Source: Schaalia vaccimaxillae DSM 15804
Lineage (GTDB): Bacteria > Actinomycetota > Actinomycetes > Actinomycetales > Actinomycetaceae
Direction: 5' to 3'
Assembly: GCF_000420425.1 (NCBI RefSeq)
Contig: NZ_ATUX01000005.1
Span: 496,001-560,000 of the forward strand
Length of the DNA: 64,000 nt
The position numbers were made by a program, and so were the translations under genes. The notes beneath the pieces were generated by a model, which was given only the letters and a program-made list of their open reading frames with translations, ran no database searches and was not told the origin of the DNA. How positions within the stretch are numbered: position 1 is the stretch's first letter; the number at the start of each line of letters is the position of its first letter. Positions 46,360 to 54,103 of the stretch are shown here, one piece after another.

Positions 46360-46998
46360 CTAGCGCACCTCCTGTCGTCTAGCCGGTGCACTGCGCCTCG
46401 AGAGGAATGCGAGTGGCAATGACAGCGCCAAATAGCAAACAACCGCAGCAACATAGGCGTTGAGAGGAACTCCTGTTTCGCGAGCAACCCTGGTGGTTTG
46501 GAAGCTGATCTCTGTTACGCCGATCACCGACGGGATTGAGGAGTCTTTCAGAAGGACAAGTGCAAAAGATGTTGCTGACGGCAAAGCAATTTTGACTGCT
46601 TGGGGAACGAGGACGAGCCAAAAAGTTGCCGAACGGCTCAGTCCCAGGGCGCGGGCTGACTCCCACTGGTGACGTGGAACGGCTTCTAAGGCGGTACGGC
46701 CCGTTTCTGCCAGGTGAGCTCCCGAAGTCAAACCCAAAGCGATGATGGCTGCGGGTAAAGGATCGAACACAAAGTCACCGATTGTGATGCCAAAGTAGAG
46801 CAGGAAGAGCCAAACCAACACTGGTACGCCGCGCAGAATGTCGATGACTCCCCGTGCAAGCCACGTCAGGATCTTCGAGGGCGTGCGTTGAGCCAAGATC
46901 AGCGGCGCCGCGCACAGCACACCAAGGGCGAAAGCCGATACCGTAACCAGGATCGTCAAAGGAATTCCTTGAGCGATCGCGAGCAGAATCTCAGACAT
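46360..46998 (-). CDS. Polar amino acid ABC transporter permease (HisQ type)
   Basis: A 212-residue permease with the loop ESARALGLSRSATFWLVLVP and the family N-terminus AIAQGIPLTILVTVSAFALG. Its start overlaps the ATPase stop by one base (TAATG). Forms the second half of the channel together with 45683-46357. Both permeases are standard length. Confidence 0.9.
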   Translation of the reverse strand: MSEILLAIAQGIPLTILVTVSAFALGVLCAAPLILAQRTPSKILTWLARGVIDILRGVPVLVWLFLLYFGITIGDFVFDPLPAAIIALGLTSGAHLAETGRTALEAVPRHQWESARALGLSRSATFWLVLVPQAVKIALPSATSFALVLLKDSSIPSVIGVTEISFQTTRVARETGVPLNAYVAAVVCYLALSLPLAFLSRRSAPARRQEVR

Positions 46999-47828
46999 TA
47001 GCTGGCCAACACTCGTGACAGGTATTCCGATGCCGTGGCAAAGCTCGCCACCGCAGCATCGTCGGCGCCCTCGGTCGGATGTCCCACTAACTCTTCGGAC
47101 GTGTAGATTCTTCCCGCTACTATGACGACCAGCTGGTCGGCCACATCACGAGCAAAAGATACCTCGTGAGTCACCACCATCATGGTGCGACCTTCATCCG
47201 CTAGGTCACGAATCACGGCCAGCACTTCCCTGGACAATTCGGGGTCCAAGGCCGAAGTGGGCTCGTCGAAGAGCAACACTTCGGGGTCTAGAGCCAACGC
47301 GCGAGCAATGGCAACCCTCTGCTTTTGACCGCCTGAAAGTTCAGCGGGACGGGCATTGGCTCGATCAGCTAAGCCAACCCGAGCCAGTAAAGTCATTGCT
47401 CGATCCCGGGCTTCGTCCTTTGAACGCGCTAATACACGGCGCTGTGCCAGCGTCACGTTGCTCAGCACGTCCAAGTGGGGGAACAGGTCGTAGCTTTGGA
47501 ACACCATGCCGGTCTTGGCTCGTAGCGCGCGCAGGTCGGCCTCGGCAATTCTCTGCGACCCGTGGTAGACGTGGGAACCGACTCGAACAGTTCCCGAATC
47601 TGGGGTTTCGAGCAGGTTGATACAGCGCAAAAGAGTTGACTTGCCTCCACCGGATGGGCCGATAATGCCGGTGACTTGACCGCGGGCCACATCCAGGTTG
47701 ACGTCGTCCAATACCCGAAGATTGCCGAAGCTCTTGGTCAAACCTCGGATTGAAATGAGAGGCTGTGGATCATCAGATACCTCTGGGTGAGCCTGGGTGA
47801 GGTTTTCCGATGTAGGGGAGTAGATCAT
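46998..47828 (-). CDS. Amino acid ABC transporter ATP-binding protein
   Basis: A 276-residue ATPase of the GlnQ/HisP class. Walker A GPSGGGKSTLLR, signature LSGGQKQRVAIARAL, Walker B LLFDEPTSALDP, and the H-loop VVTHE are intact. About 27 extra residues precede the domain. Its start overlaps the carbamoylase stop (ATGA). It powers the two permeases. Confidence 0.94.
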   Translation of the reverse strand: MIYSPTSENLTQAHPEVSDDPQPLISIRGLTKSFGNLRVLDDVNLDVARGQVTGIIGPSGGGKSTLLRCINLLETPDSGTVRVGSHVYHGSQRIAEADLRALRAKTGMVFQSYDLFPHLDVLSNVTLAQRRVLARSKDEARDRAMTLLARVGLADRANARPAELSGGQKQRVAIARALALDPEVLLFDEPTSALDPELSREVLAVIRDLADEGRTMMVVTHEVSFARDVADQLVVIVAGRIYTSEELVGHPTEGADDAAVASFATASEYLSRVLAS

Positions 47829-49057
47829 TGGCTGAGCTCCAGAACGCTAGTGAGAAGAACTTGGGCGCCGCTGACCGCCCACTCGTCAGTGATGGCTTCA
47901 TCTTCGGCATGAGACACCCCGTCGACGCAGGGGATGAAGATCATGCCTGTGGGGCAGGTTGAAGAGATAGGAACAGCGTCGTGGCCAGCCCCCGAAAAGA
48001 GGAGCTCGGGTGAATATCCGTGTGCTTGAGCGGCCCTCTGAACTGCTTGGCGGATGTTCGGATGGAACACGGTCGGCTGCTGATCCATGTGCTCAACAAT
48101 GCTGACCTCAAGCCCAGATGCGGCAGCAATTTTGCTAGCTGCATCAATAACATGCTGGGTCCACGACAGTTGGTGTTGACGCTGAGGATGGCGCAAGTCG
48201 ATCTTCAATGTGGCGTGGGAAGGAACAACATTACGTGCGCCTGGCTCAACCCGTAGGTCCCCGACCGTCAATCTCAGATCTGGATCGCTAAGCGCGGCCT
48301 CGTCGCACGCCACGACGAGTTTGCCCGCGGCCACGAGGGCGTCACGACGATTCGCAGTCGGTGTCGTGCCCGCATGTGCTGCGCGTCCAGTCAACGAGAT
48401 GTCGAACTGGGTGATTCCCTGGACTCCCTCAACGACGGCGATGACGGCGCCTCGGTCCTCCAAGATGGGTCCTTGTTCGATGTGGAGTTCGATGTAGGCA
48501 TGAAATTGTGTTGGGACCTTGCCTTGAGGAAGTGGTAGCCATTGCTTTAAGTTTTCGCCCACTGTCAGCCCGTCACTGTCGGTTGCCGCCAGTGCGGTGT
48601 CGAGGCTGAGCACGCCGGCTCGTACCATCGATCCCATGAGCGAGGGAGCAAAGCGTGCGCCTTCCTCATTCATCCAATCTACGAGGACGACGCCGCGCCG
48701 CGTTGAAGCATCTGCCTCATCGAGGGCTTCGAGGGCCTCCAGGCCTGCGACAACACCGTAGGTTCCGTCGAAGCGGCCTCCATTAGGTTGGGAATCTAGG
48801 TGTGAGCCGACGGCCAGGGGCGCTGCGTCTGCTTCACTTCCGGGGCGAGTGACGTAAATATTGCCAATGGAGTCAATAGCAGTGGGCCACCCGTGTTCGC
48901 GCGCTACATCCAGGAGGTGTTTGCGCGCGCGAAGATGGTTGGGGCTCAGCGCCGTGCGGTGTATTCCACCGCCTTGGGTGGCTCCGAATTGCGCGAACTT
49001 TTCGAGCCTGGAGGCCAGGCGCTTACTGTCAATTTTGATGCCTGGAATTGAACTCAT
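47825..49057 (-). CDS. N-carbamoyl-L-amino-acid hydrolase (M20/HyuC family)
   Basis: A 410-residue metal-dependent amidohydrolase. Metal ligands and catalytic positions of the hydantoinase/carbamoylase family are visible: His86 (GSHLDSQ), Asp97 (GRFDGTYG), Glu131-Glu132 (WMNEEGARF), the His in ELHIEQGP, and a C-terminal GAGHDA His. It removes the carbamoyl group (CO2 and ammonia) from N-carbamoyl amino acids. With the ATC hydrolase in the same operon the likely substrate is N-carbamoyl-L-cysteine, giving L-cysteine. Overlaps the genes on both sides by four bases. Allantoate amidohydrolase is a sister activity, less likely here. Confidence 0.9.
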   Translation of the reverse strand: MSSIPGIKIDSKRLASRLEKFAQFGATQGGGIHRTALSPNHLRARKHLLDVAREHGWPTAIDSIGNIYVTRPGSEADAAPLAVGSHLDSQPNGGRFDGTYGVVAGLEALEALDEADASTRRGVVLVDWMNEEGARFAPSLMGSMVRAGVLSLDTALAATDSDGLTVGENLKQWLPLPQGKVPTQFHAYIELHIEQGPILEDRGAVIAVVEGVQGITQFDISLTGRAAHAGTTPTANRRDALVAAGKLVVACDEAALSDPDLRLTVGDLRVEPGARNVVPSHATLKIDLRHPQRQHQLSWTQHVIDAASKIAAASGLEVSIVEHMDQQPTVFHPNIRQAVQRAAQAHGYSPELLFSGAGHDAVPISSTCPTGMIFIPCVDGVSHAEDEAITDEWAVSGAQVLLTSVLELSQ

Positions 49058-49905
49058 AGGTAGCTGGGTTCGCCAATCTTTGCGGCATTGGGATCAAGTC
49101 CGGCATCTTGAAGTGTTTGAGCGATGAACCCGTTGGCGTGTAGTTCGGCGATCGCGGCGTTGAGTTGTTCGGCCAGTGCCGCATTGCCTTTTTCGAGGAT
49201 GATTGCTGTTTGTCCCGGATTGGTCGAAGCGGAGATTTCTTCGTCCGGTTCGATCACGTTGACCTTGTATTCGGTGTCGGCATACAGGTACAAGGCTGTG
49301 CCGTTGGAGTCAATTGCCGCATCAAGGCGTCCTGATTCCAGGTCGGCTTTCAGCTCTGACGAGGACGGGTACTGCTTAAGGTCCCCTCCCAGAACCCTGT
49401 CGACGTCATCAACCCAGTTGAAGCCCTGGACGGTTCCGACTTTCAGATCGACCAGTTCTCGTACTGAGGAGTATCCCTGCTTGGACACGATGGAGCCGGG
49501 CTCGATGTAGATGGGATCCGTGAAGTCCACTGATTCTGCGCGAGCGTGAGTCCGGAATAGTGAACCGATGCCGATATCGACGCGGCCCTTCTGGACGGCA
49601 GGGATGAGGGCTGCGAAGTCGTAGGAGACCGCTTCGACTTCCCAGCCGTTGATCTTGGCAATCTCGTTGATAATTTTGCCTTCCGGTCCAGTGATCTGGC
49701 CGTTGTCAAAGCCAACGAAAGGCGGGAAGGTGGGGACGCCCACAGTGACGACGCCGTCTGTGTCTAGACCTTGAGTCGGTGCGGCTTTAGCGCCAGATTG
49801 GTCACCTGAAGTCGGTGTGTCTGTAGCGGATCCGCCACATGCGGAAAGCCCCAAGCAGAGCGCGAGAGCGGTAAATGTAGCTGATGCGCGACGTTTCAAT
49901 GACAT
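49054..49905 (-). CDS. Amino-acid-type solute-binding lipoprotein
   Basis: A 283-residue family 3 solute-binding protein. ATG 49905 with AAAGGAAAG upstream begins a lipoprotein signal, lipobox LSAC (Cys23). The domain shows LTVGV-like strand VVTVGVPTFPPFVG, GRVDIGIGSLFRTHARAESVDFT and LKVGTVQGFNW, typical of polar amino acid binding proteins. First gene of the operon. It should present ATC, N-carbamoylcysteine or a cystine-like ligand to the permeases. Confidence 0.9.
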   Translation of the reverse strand: MSLKRRASATFTALALCLGLSACGGSATDTPTSGDQSGAKAAPTQGLDTDGVVTVGVPTFPPFVGFDNGQITGPEGKIINEIAKINGWEVEAVSYDFAALIPAVQKGRVDIGIGSLFRTHARAESVDFTDPIYIEPGSIVSKQGYSSVRELVDLKVGTVQGFNWVDDVDRVLGGDLKQYPSSSELKADLESGRLDAAIDSNGTALYLYADTEYKVNVIEPDEEISASTNPGQTAIILEKGNAALAEQLNAAIAELHANGFIAQTLQDAGLDPNAAKIGEPSYL

Positions 49906-50001
49906 GGGTCTTTCCTTTCGTCTCGGCAACCCGGGCGGTCACCGCGGCCTCTACGCTAAAAACTTGAAAGGGAGATGGCGCGTTGAAACCGTCATATGAG
50001 C

Positions 50002-50019
50002 ATTTGTGACAGCACAAAT
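50002..50019. promoter_or_regulatory. Perfect 18-bp dyad in the promoter region of the ATC operon
   Basis: ATTTGTG-ACAG-CACAAAT has perfect 7-bp arms with a 4-base centre, 97 bases before the binding-protein start. On the reverse strand a TTGTGC/TATGAC-like pair overlaps it. It is the only strong dyad in the 221-base divergent gap to divIC, and is a good candidate operator for the operon regulator, whose gene is not adjacent. Confidence 0.5.
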
Positions 50020-50126
50020 TGATTCGTGACTTTGCTCGTTGGCATAAGGCGGCCGTCTGCAAGGAATCCGTAAGCCTGTGAAGGACACCCCCTGAGGTCT
50101 TCGGGAAACCTGCAGGTGAATCAGGC

Positions 50127-50897
50127 ATGATGGGGCTTATGCCAAAAGACACGTCACGAGGGCGGCCAGCTACGCCCAAGCGGCCCAAACGCTCCGCGTC
50201 GGGCGCTGAGCCGACCAGTGGTGTGCCTGTCGCAGCTTCAAAGCGGCGCAGTACAGAGCGAACATCGACCTCGTCACAGAAGCAACGCCAGACTAGGGTT
50301 CGCGCCAGCTCTCGCCCCACGCGCCAGCGCATGGATCACAAAAACTCCGGACCAAGCCAGGCCGTATTAGACGGAAAAGCCTTCTCATTTGGTGGCCTCG
50401 AGATCTCCGTGCGACTCTTGACGGTGGCGCTCTTGGCGGGTGTACTCGCAGTGTTCCTGCTTCCCAACGTCTACGACTGGTGGCGCCAAGAACAGGATTA
50501 TCGCGACATTCAAGCTCGGGTTGCGGCTGCGCAAGAACGCAATGCAGCAATGGAAGAGCAACTTGAGCTGTGGCAAGACCCTGAATATATTGCGTCGCAA
50601 GCCAGGGATCGGCTCGGCTACGTCAAAAAAGGTGAGACCCAATATGCCGTGGTTGATCCTGGTGACGACTATCAAGATGATGCGCAGGTCAGCGCCGCCC
50701 TCGACGAGGGACCCAAGCGTCCCTGGGTTCAAGTCGTGGGCATCCTCATCCAAAAAGCCGACGAGGCCGATCCCGTGGACGGCGACGCTGCACATAATTC
50801 CAGCCAGTCTGGAGCTGGCGTACAATCCGGTACGGCTCAATCAGGTGCCGGTGTCCAATCCGGTGCTTCCACTACCGATCAGGAATCCGGACGATGA
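50127..50897 (+). CDS. Septum formation initiator (DivIC/FtsB family)
   Basis: A 256-residue protein: a long basic, Ser/Thr/Arg-rich cytoplasmic N-terminus (1-85), one membrane helix (about 92-113, VRLLTVALLAGVLAVFLLP), then a coiled coil (QDYRDIQARVAAAQERNAAMEEQ) with the DivIC end YIASQARDRLGYVKKGE. The C-terminal tail carries a short duplicated SGAGVQSG repeat. It belongs to the divisome. It heads the conserved set divIC - DUF501 - ppx, which in most relatives directly follows eno. Confidence 0.9.
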   Translation: MMGLMPKDTSRGRPATPKRPKRSASGAEPTSGVPVAASKRRSTERTSTSSQKQRQTRVRASSRPTRQRMDHKNSGPSQAVLDGKAFSFGGLEISVRLLTVALLAGVLAVFLLPNVYDWWRQEQDYRDIQARVAAAQERNAAMEEQLELWQDPEYIASQARDRLGYVKKGETQYAVVDPGDDYQDDAQVSAALDEGPKRPWVQVVGILIQKADEADPVDGDAAHNSSQSGAGVQSGTAQSGAGVQSGASTTDQESGR

Positions 50898-51406
50898 CAC
50901 ACGCTGACAATCCCACAAGCGCAACCGAGGCCGACCTCGACGTCCTACGTGAACAACTGGGTCGTCTTCCGCGTGGGGTCGTAGGAATTGCTGCCCGCTG
51001 TGTCTGTGGGCGCCCAACGGTCGTCCAGACTGCGCCGCGCCTCGAAGACGGCACACCTTTCCCAACAACTTTCTACCTGACCTGTCCTCCCGCGGTAAAA
51101 GCCTGCTCCACCTTGGAGGCCGAACACGTCATGGAGGAATACAACGCTCTGCTCGCGCAAGACCCACAGGTTGCTGACCGCTATGCGCAGGCGCACGCCG
51201 ACTACATTGCTCGACGCGATGCGTTGGGCCAGGTTGAAGAGATCGCGGGTGTTTCTGCCGGCGGAATGCCCAATCGTGTCAAATGCCTGCACGCCCTCGT
51301 TGGACATGCTTTGGCATCAGGGCCGGGAGTGAATCCGATTGGCGATCTTGCCATTGAGGCAATGGCAGAGCGGGGTTTATGGTCCCCGAATCGCTGCAGC
51401 TGTTGA
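50894..51406 (+). CDS. DUF501 domain protein
   Basis: A 170-residue cytoplasmic protein with the DUF501 pattern: LGRLPRGVVGIAARCVCGRP, TFYLTCPP, and the end GMPNRVKCLHALVGHALA with NPIGDLA and a CSC C-terminus. The conserved Cys/His positions suggest metal binding. Function unknown; the gene is tightly linked to divIC (ATGA overlap) across actinobacteria. Confidence 0.92.
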   Translation: MTHADNPTSATEADLDVLREQLGRLPRGVVGIAARCVCGRPTVVQTAPRLEDGTPFPTTFYLTCPPAVKACSTLEAEHVMEEYNALLAQDPQVADRYAQAHADYIARRDALGQVEEIAGVSAGGMPNRVKCLHALVGHALASGPGVNPIGDLAIEAMAERGLWSPNRCSC

Positions 51407-51479
51407 GAAACTACTCCCATCGTGACCCAGATCGAGAGTCAGAACCGGAGATGATGGCGGGCTGTGCGAGAATCTGCCG

Positions 51480-52451
51480 GTGACTCGAGTAGCAGCTATA
51501 GATTGTGGAACCAATTCCATCAGGCTTCTGGTAGCCGATGCCATCCCCAGAGGGGAGGGGCAACTACCTGAGTTGACGGATTTGACCCGACAGATGCGTA
51601 TTGTTCGTCTGGGACAAGGGGTCGACGAAACAGGAGTGCTGGACCCGCAGGCTATTCAGCGCACGGTTGAAGCGGCCGCCGAATATCGCAGAATGATTGA
51701 CCGGCTCGAGGTCGACCGGATCCGTTTTGTCGCCACCTCAGCTAGCCGCGATGCAAGCAACCGAGATGACTTCGTCCAAGAGATCACGCGCGTCTTGGGG
51801 GTGGCCCCTGAAGTTGTTGAGGGAACGCAAGAGGCGGCGCTGTCCTTTGTGGGGGCAGTCCAGGGGCTGGGTGAGAACGTTGAATCACCGATGCTTGTCG
51901 TTGATATCGGTGGAGGGTCTACCGAATTGGTGCTCGGCGGCGAAAGCGTTGAACAGTCTATTTCGGTGGACATGGGAGCTGTGCGTGTCACCGAGAAGTT
52001 CTTCGCTCACTGCGATCCTGGTGTCGGCATTGACGAGGAATCCCAACGCCGTGCGATTGAGTGGATCGACGAACAGCTTAATCGGGCAGAAAAGTCCGTT
52101 GATCTTCGTCGCGTGCGTACCCTGGTTGGCGTCGCCGGCACGGTAACGACGCTGACCGCTCAGGCGCTGGGTTTAACCGGTTATCAGCCTGAACGTATTC
52201 ACGGAGCGTGGCTGACGGTGGAAGAGATCGACCAGGCCGTACGGTTCATGGTCGATCAACCTGTTGCCGTAAAAGCCGCGCTTGGTTTCATGCCCGCAGG
52301 CCGTGAGGACGTCATTGCTGCGGGATCGCTTATTTGGAGTCGGATCGTGGCACGAGTGGTTGAACGTGCGGGCGAGGCCGGACGTGAGATTGACCGGGTT
52401 GTGACATCCGAACACGACATCCTTGATGGCATTGCCCTGTCTTTGATGTAG
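51480..52451 (+). CDS. ppx: Exopolyphosphatase / Ppx-GppA family phosphatase
   Basis: A 323-residue protein, the short form without the C-terminal HD domain. ASKHA-fold motifs: AAIDCGTNSIRLLVAD, FVATSASRDASNRDDF, and LVVDIGGGSTELVLG. It hydrolyses polyphosphate or pppGpp. GTG 51480 lies where the family starts. It ends the divIC-DUF501-ppx group, followed by a strong terminator. Confidence 0.93.
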   Translation: MTRVAAIDCGTNSIRLLVADAIPRGEGQLPELTDLTRQMRIVRLGQGVDETGVLDPQAIQRTVEAAAEYRRMIDRLEVDRIRFVATSASRDASNRDDFVQEITRVLGVAPEVVEGTQEAALSFVGAVQGLGENVESPMLVVDIGGGSTELVLGGESVEQSISVDMGAVRVTEKFFAHCDPGVGIDEESQRRAIEWIDEQLNRAEKSVDLRRVRTLVGVAGTVTTLTAQALGLTGYQPERIHGAWLTVEEIDQAVRFMVDQPVAVKAALGFMPAGREDVIAAGSLIWSRIVARVVERAGEAGREIDRVVTSEHDILDGIALSLM

Positions 52452-52473
52452 AGATGGGCGCGAATTTTAGGCA

Positions 52474-52516
52474 AAGTGAGAGGCTCTGGAACGCATTGCT
52501 CCAGAGCCTCTCACTT
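52474..52516. terminator. Bidirectional intrinsic terminator
   Basis: AAGTGAGAGGCTCTGGA (52474-52490) and TCCAGAGCCTCTCACTT (52500-52516) form a perfect 17-bp stem with a 9-base loop between converging ppx and nhaA. Confidence 0.85.
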
Positions 52517-52563
52517 AGAGTTCCTAGCACCCCGCGGCGAGGCGAGCGTAAGCCAGGTTGGTC

Positions 52564-53802
52564 TTAGTGGTTCTTCTTGCGAGACTTCTCTGCCCCGGCG
52601 CCACGTACCGTCTGACGCAGACGCATCCGTAGTGCGATAGCACCCAAGATTGCAGAAGCGAAGGTGCCAATAATGACACCGAAGCGTGCGTGAGCCTGCA
52701 GAAGTTCGTCGGTGAAGGCCAAGCCACCAATGAGCATGGCCACGGTGAATCCGATACCTGCGAGCAGAGCCATGGCTGCCACATCCGGCAGGTCCACGCC
52801 GTTGCCCAGGCGCAGCTTCGTGAACTTGGTGAGCAGCCAGACGCTTCCCCAAATGCCGAGGAGCTTGCCTAGGGGTAGGCCAATGGCTACGCCAATGGTG
52901 ATCGGGTCGGTCAGCGTCTTGATGATGCCGCCCTCGGCCCCCAGCACATTCACGCCGGCGGAGAAGAATGCGAAGATCGGCAAAGCTAAGCCCGCTGACC
53001 AGGGGTTCCACTTCTCGACGAAGTCGTGAGTCATCTGGCCTTCGCGTGTACGAGTTGCTGGAACAACCAGACCCAAGGCAACGCCAGCGATAGTGGCGTG
53101 GACGCCGGAGCTGAGCATAAAGGCCCATGCGATGACACCCAACGGGAGCAGGATCCACCAGTGGCGGATGCCCTTGTTCACCAGAACAGCGAATACTGCG
53201 ATGACGAGCAGAGAAGCGGCCAAGGCAACAAAATTCAAGCCGGATGAGTAGAAAACGGCAATGACAATAATGGCCAGCAAGTCGTCGACCACGGCCAAAG
53301 TCAGCAGGAAAGTGCGGGCTGCGGGCGGCAGCCCCTTGCCGAAGATCGACAGGATCGCCACGGCGAAGGCGATATCTGTGGCTGTGGGGACAGCCCAACC
53401 GGAGAAGTGCGAAGAGCCCAATGTCAGTTGAATTGTGACGTAGAGGATTGCCGGGCCGATCATGCCAAAAGCTGCGGCAATCATCGGTAGTGCGGCTTCC
53501 TTCATGTCACGCAGTGAACCCGTGACGAACTCGGTTTTGAGTTCAAGGCCTACGACAAAGAAGAAGATTGTTAAGAGCCCGTCAGCAGCCCATTCATGAA
53601 CGCTCAGATGCAAACCCAAAGACTTCGGTCCGAACTCCATGTGTGACAGATGTTCGTAGAAATGGCTGAGCGGTGAGTTTGCGATCACCAAGGCAATCAA
53701 AGCGATAACGATGACCAGCATTCCTGCGCTGGTTTCGTTGGAAAGGAAGTGCTTGATGCGGTCGGCGATGTCTTTGGCAGACGCGTCGGCTGCGGGGCTC
53801 AT
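52564..53802 (-). CDS. nhaA: Na+/H+ antiporter NhaA
   Basis: A 412-residue membrane protein with about twelve helices. The ion-binding pair Asp173-Asp174 sits in LAVVDDLLAI, and Asp143 in PTATDIAFA corresponds to the other essential Asp of E. coli NhaA. The pH-sensor region VVGLELKTEF is also present. It exports sodium in exchange for protons. Single gene with its own promoter region facing the tRNA. Confidence 0.95.
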   Translation of the reverse strand: MSPAADASAKDIADRIKHFLSNETSAGMLVIVIALIALVIANSPLSHFYEHLSHMEFGPKSLGLHLSVHEWAADGLLTIFFFVVGLELKTEFVTGSLRDMKEAALPMIAAAFGMIGPAILYVTIQLTLGSSHFSGWAVPTATDIAFAVAILSIFGKGLPPAARTFLLTLAVVDDLLAIIVIAVFYSSGLNFVALAASLLVIAVFAVLVNKGIRHWWILLPLGVIAWAFMLSSGVHATIAGVALGLVVPATRTREGQMTHDFVEKWNPWSAGLALPIFAFFSAGVNVLGAEGGIIKTLTDPITIGVAIGLPLGKLLGIWGSVWLLTKFTKLRLGNGVDLPDVAAMALLAGIGFTVAMLIGGLAFTDELLQAHARFGVIIGTFASAILGAIALRMRLRQTVRGAGAEKSRKKNH

Positions 53803-53885
53803 ACAAGAGTCCTTCCGGGATTGTTAACAATGCGTCTACGGAGTCTAACGAAAACGCTAAGATAGATGAGTGCAGTGACCGTAAC

Positions 53886-53913
53886 TTGTCATCAAGCTGT
53901 GATCCTGTAAGGT
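53886..53913 (+). promoter_or_regulatory. Promoter of the tRNA gene
   Basis: TTGTCA (53886-53891), 16 bases, TAAGGT (53908-53913), a good actinobacterial -35/-10 pair; transcription would begin about six bases before the tRNA at 53926. Confidence 0.6.
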
Positions 53914-53925
53914 CTGTAGCTGTTC

Positions 53926-53999
53926 GCCCCCGTGGCCCAATTGGCAGAGGCAACCGACTTAAAATCGGTGTGTTGTCGGTTCGAGTCCGACCGGGGGTA
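53926..53999 (+). tRNA. tRNA with UAA anticodon (Leu), short variable loop
   Basis: Acceptor GCCCCCG/CGGGGGT (7 pairs, first G-T), D-arm with a 3-pair stem and GG in the loop (CAATTGGCAGA), anticodon stem ACCGA/TCGGT with loop CTTAAAA, so anticodon TAA, variable region of only five bases (GTGTT), T-stem GTCGG/CCGAC with loop TTCGAGT, discriminator A at 53999. CC follows but then G, so the CCA end is not fully encoded. The anticodon reads UUA (leucine) and A73 fits leucine, but normal tRNA-Leu is class II with a long variable arm; this one is class I in size. Confidence 0.9.
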
Positions 54000-54103
54000 C
54001 CGCAACCATTGCGCTGAGGGCGGATAATCTTGGCTCCAGGTGCCTTTCAGTCCATCATGTGACACTCTTGGGGTACGGATTCTACGAACTCAAGGAGACC
54101 TCG

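Noticed and set aside
45095-49905. Genomic island with mobility genes around the ATC operon
   Set aside because: No integrase, transposase, tRNA target or flanking direct repeat was found; only the position argues for insertion.
52511-53398. 295-residue frame overlapping nhaA
   Set aside because: Arg/His/Gly-rich out-of-frame translation of nhaA; not a gene.
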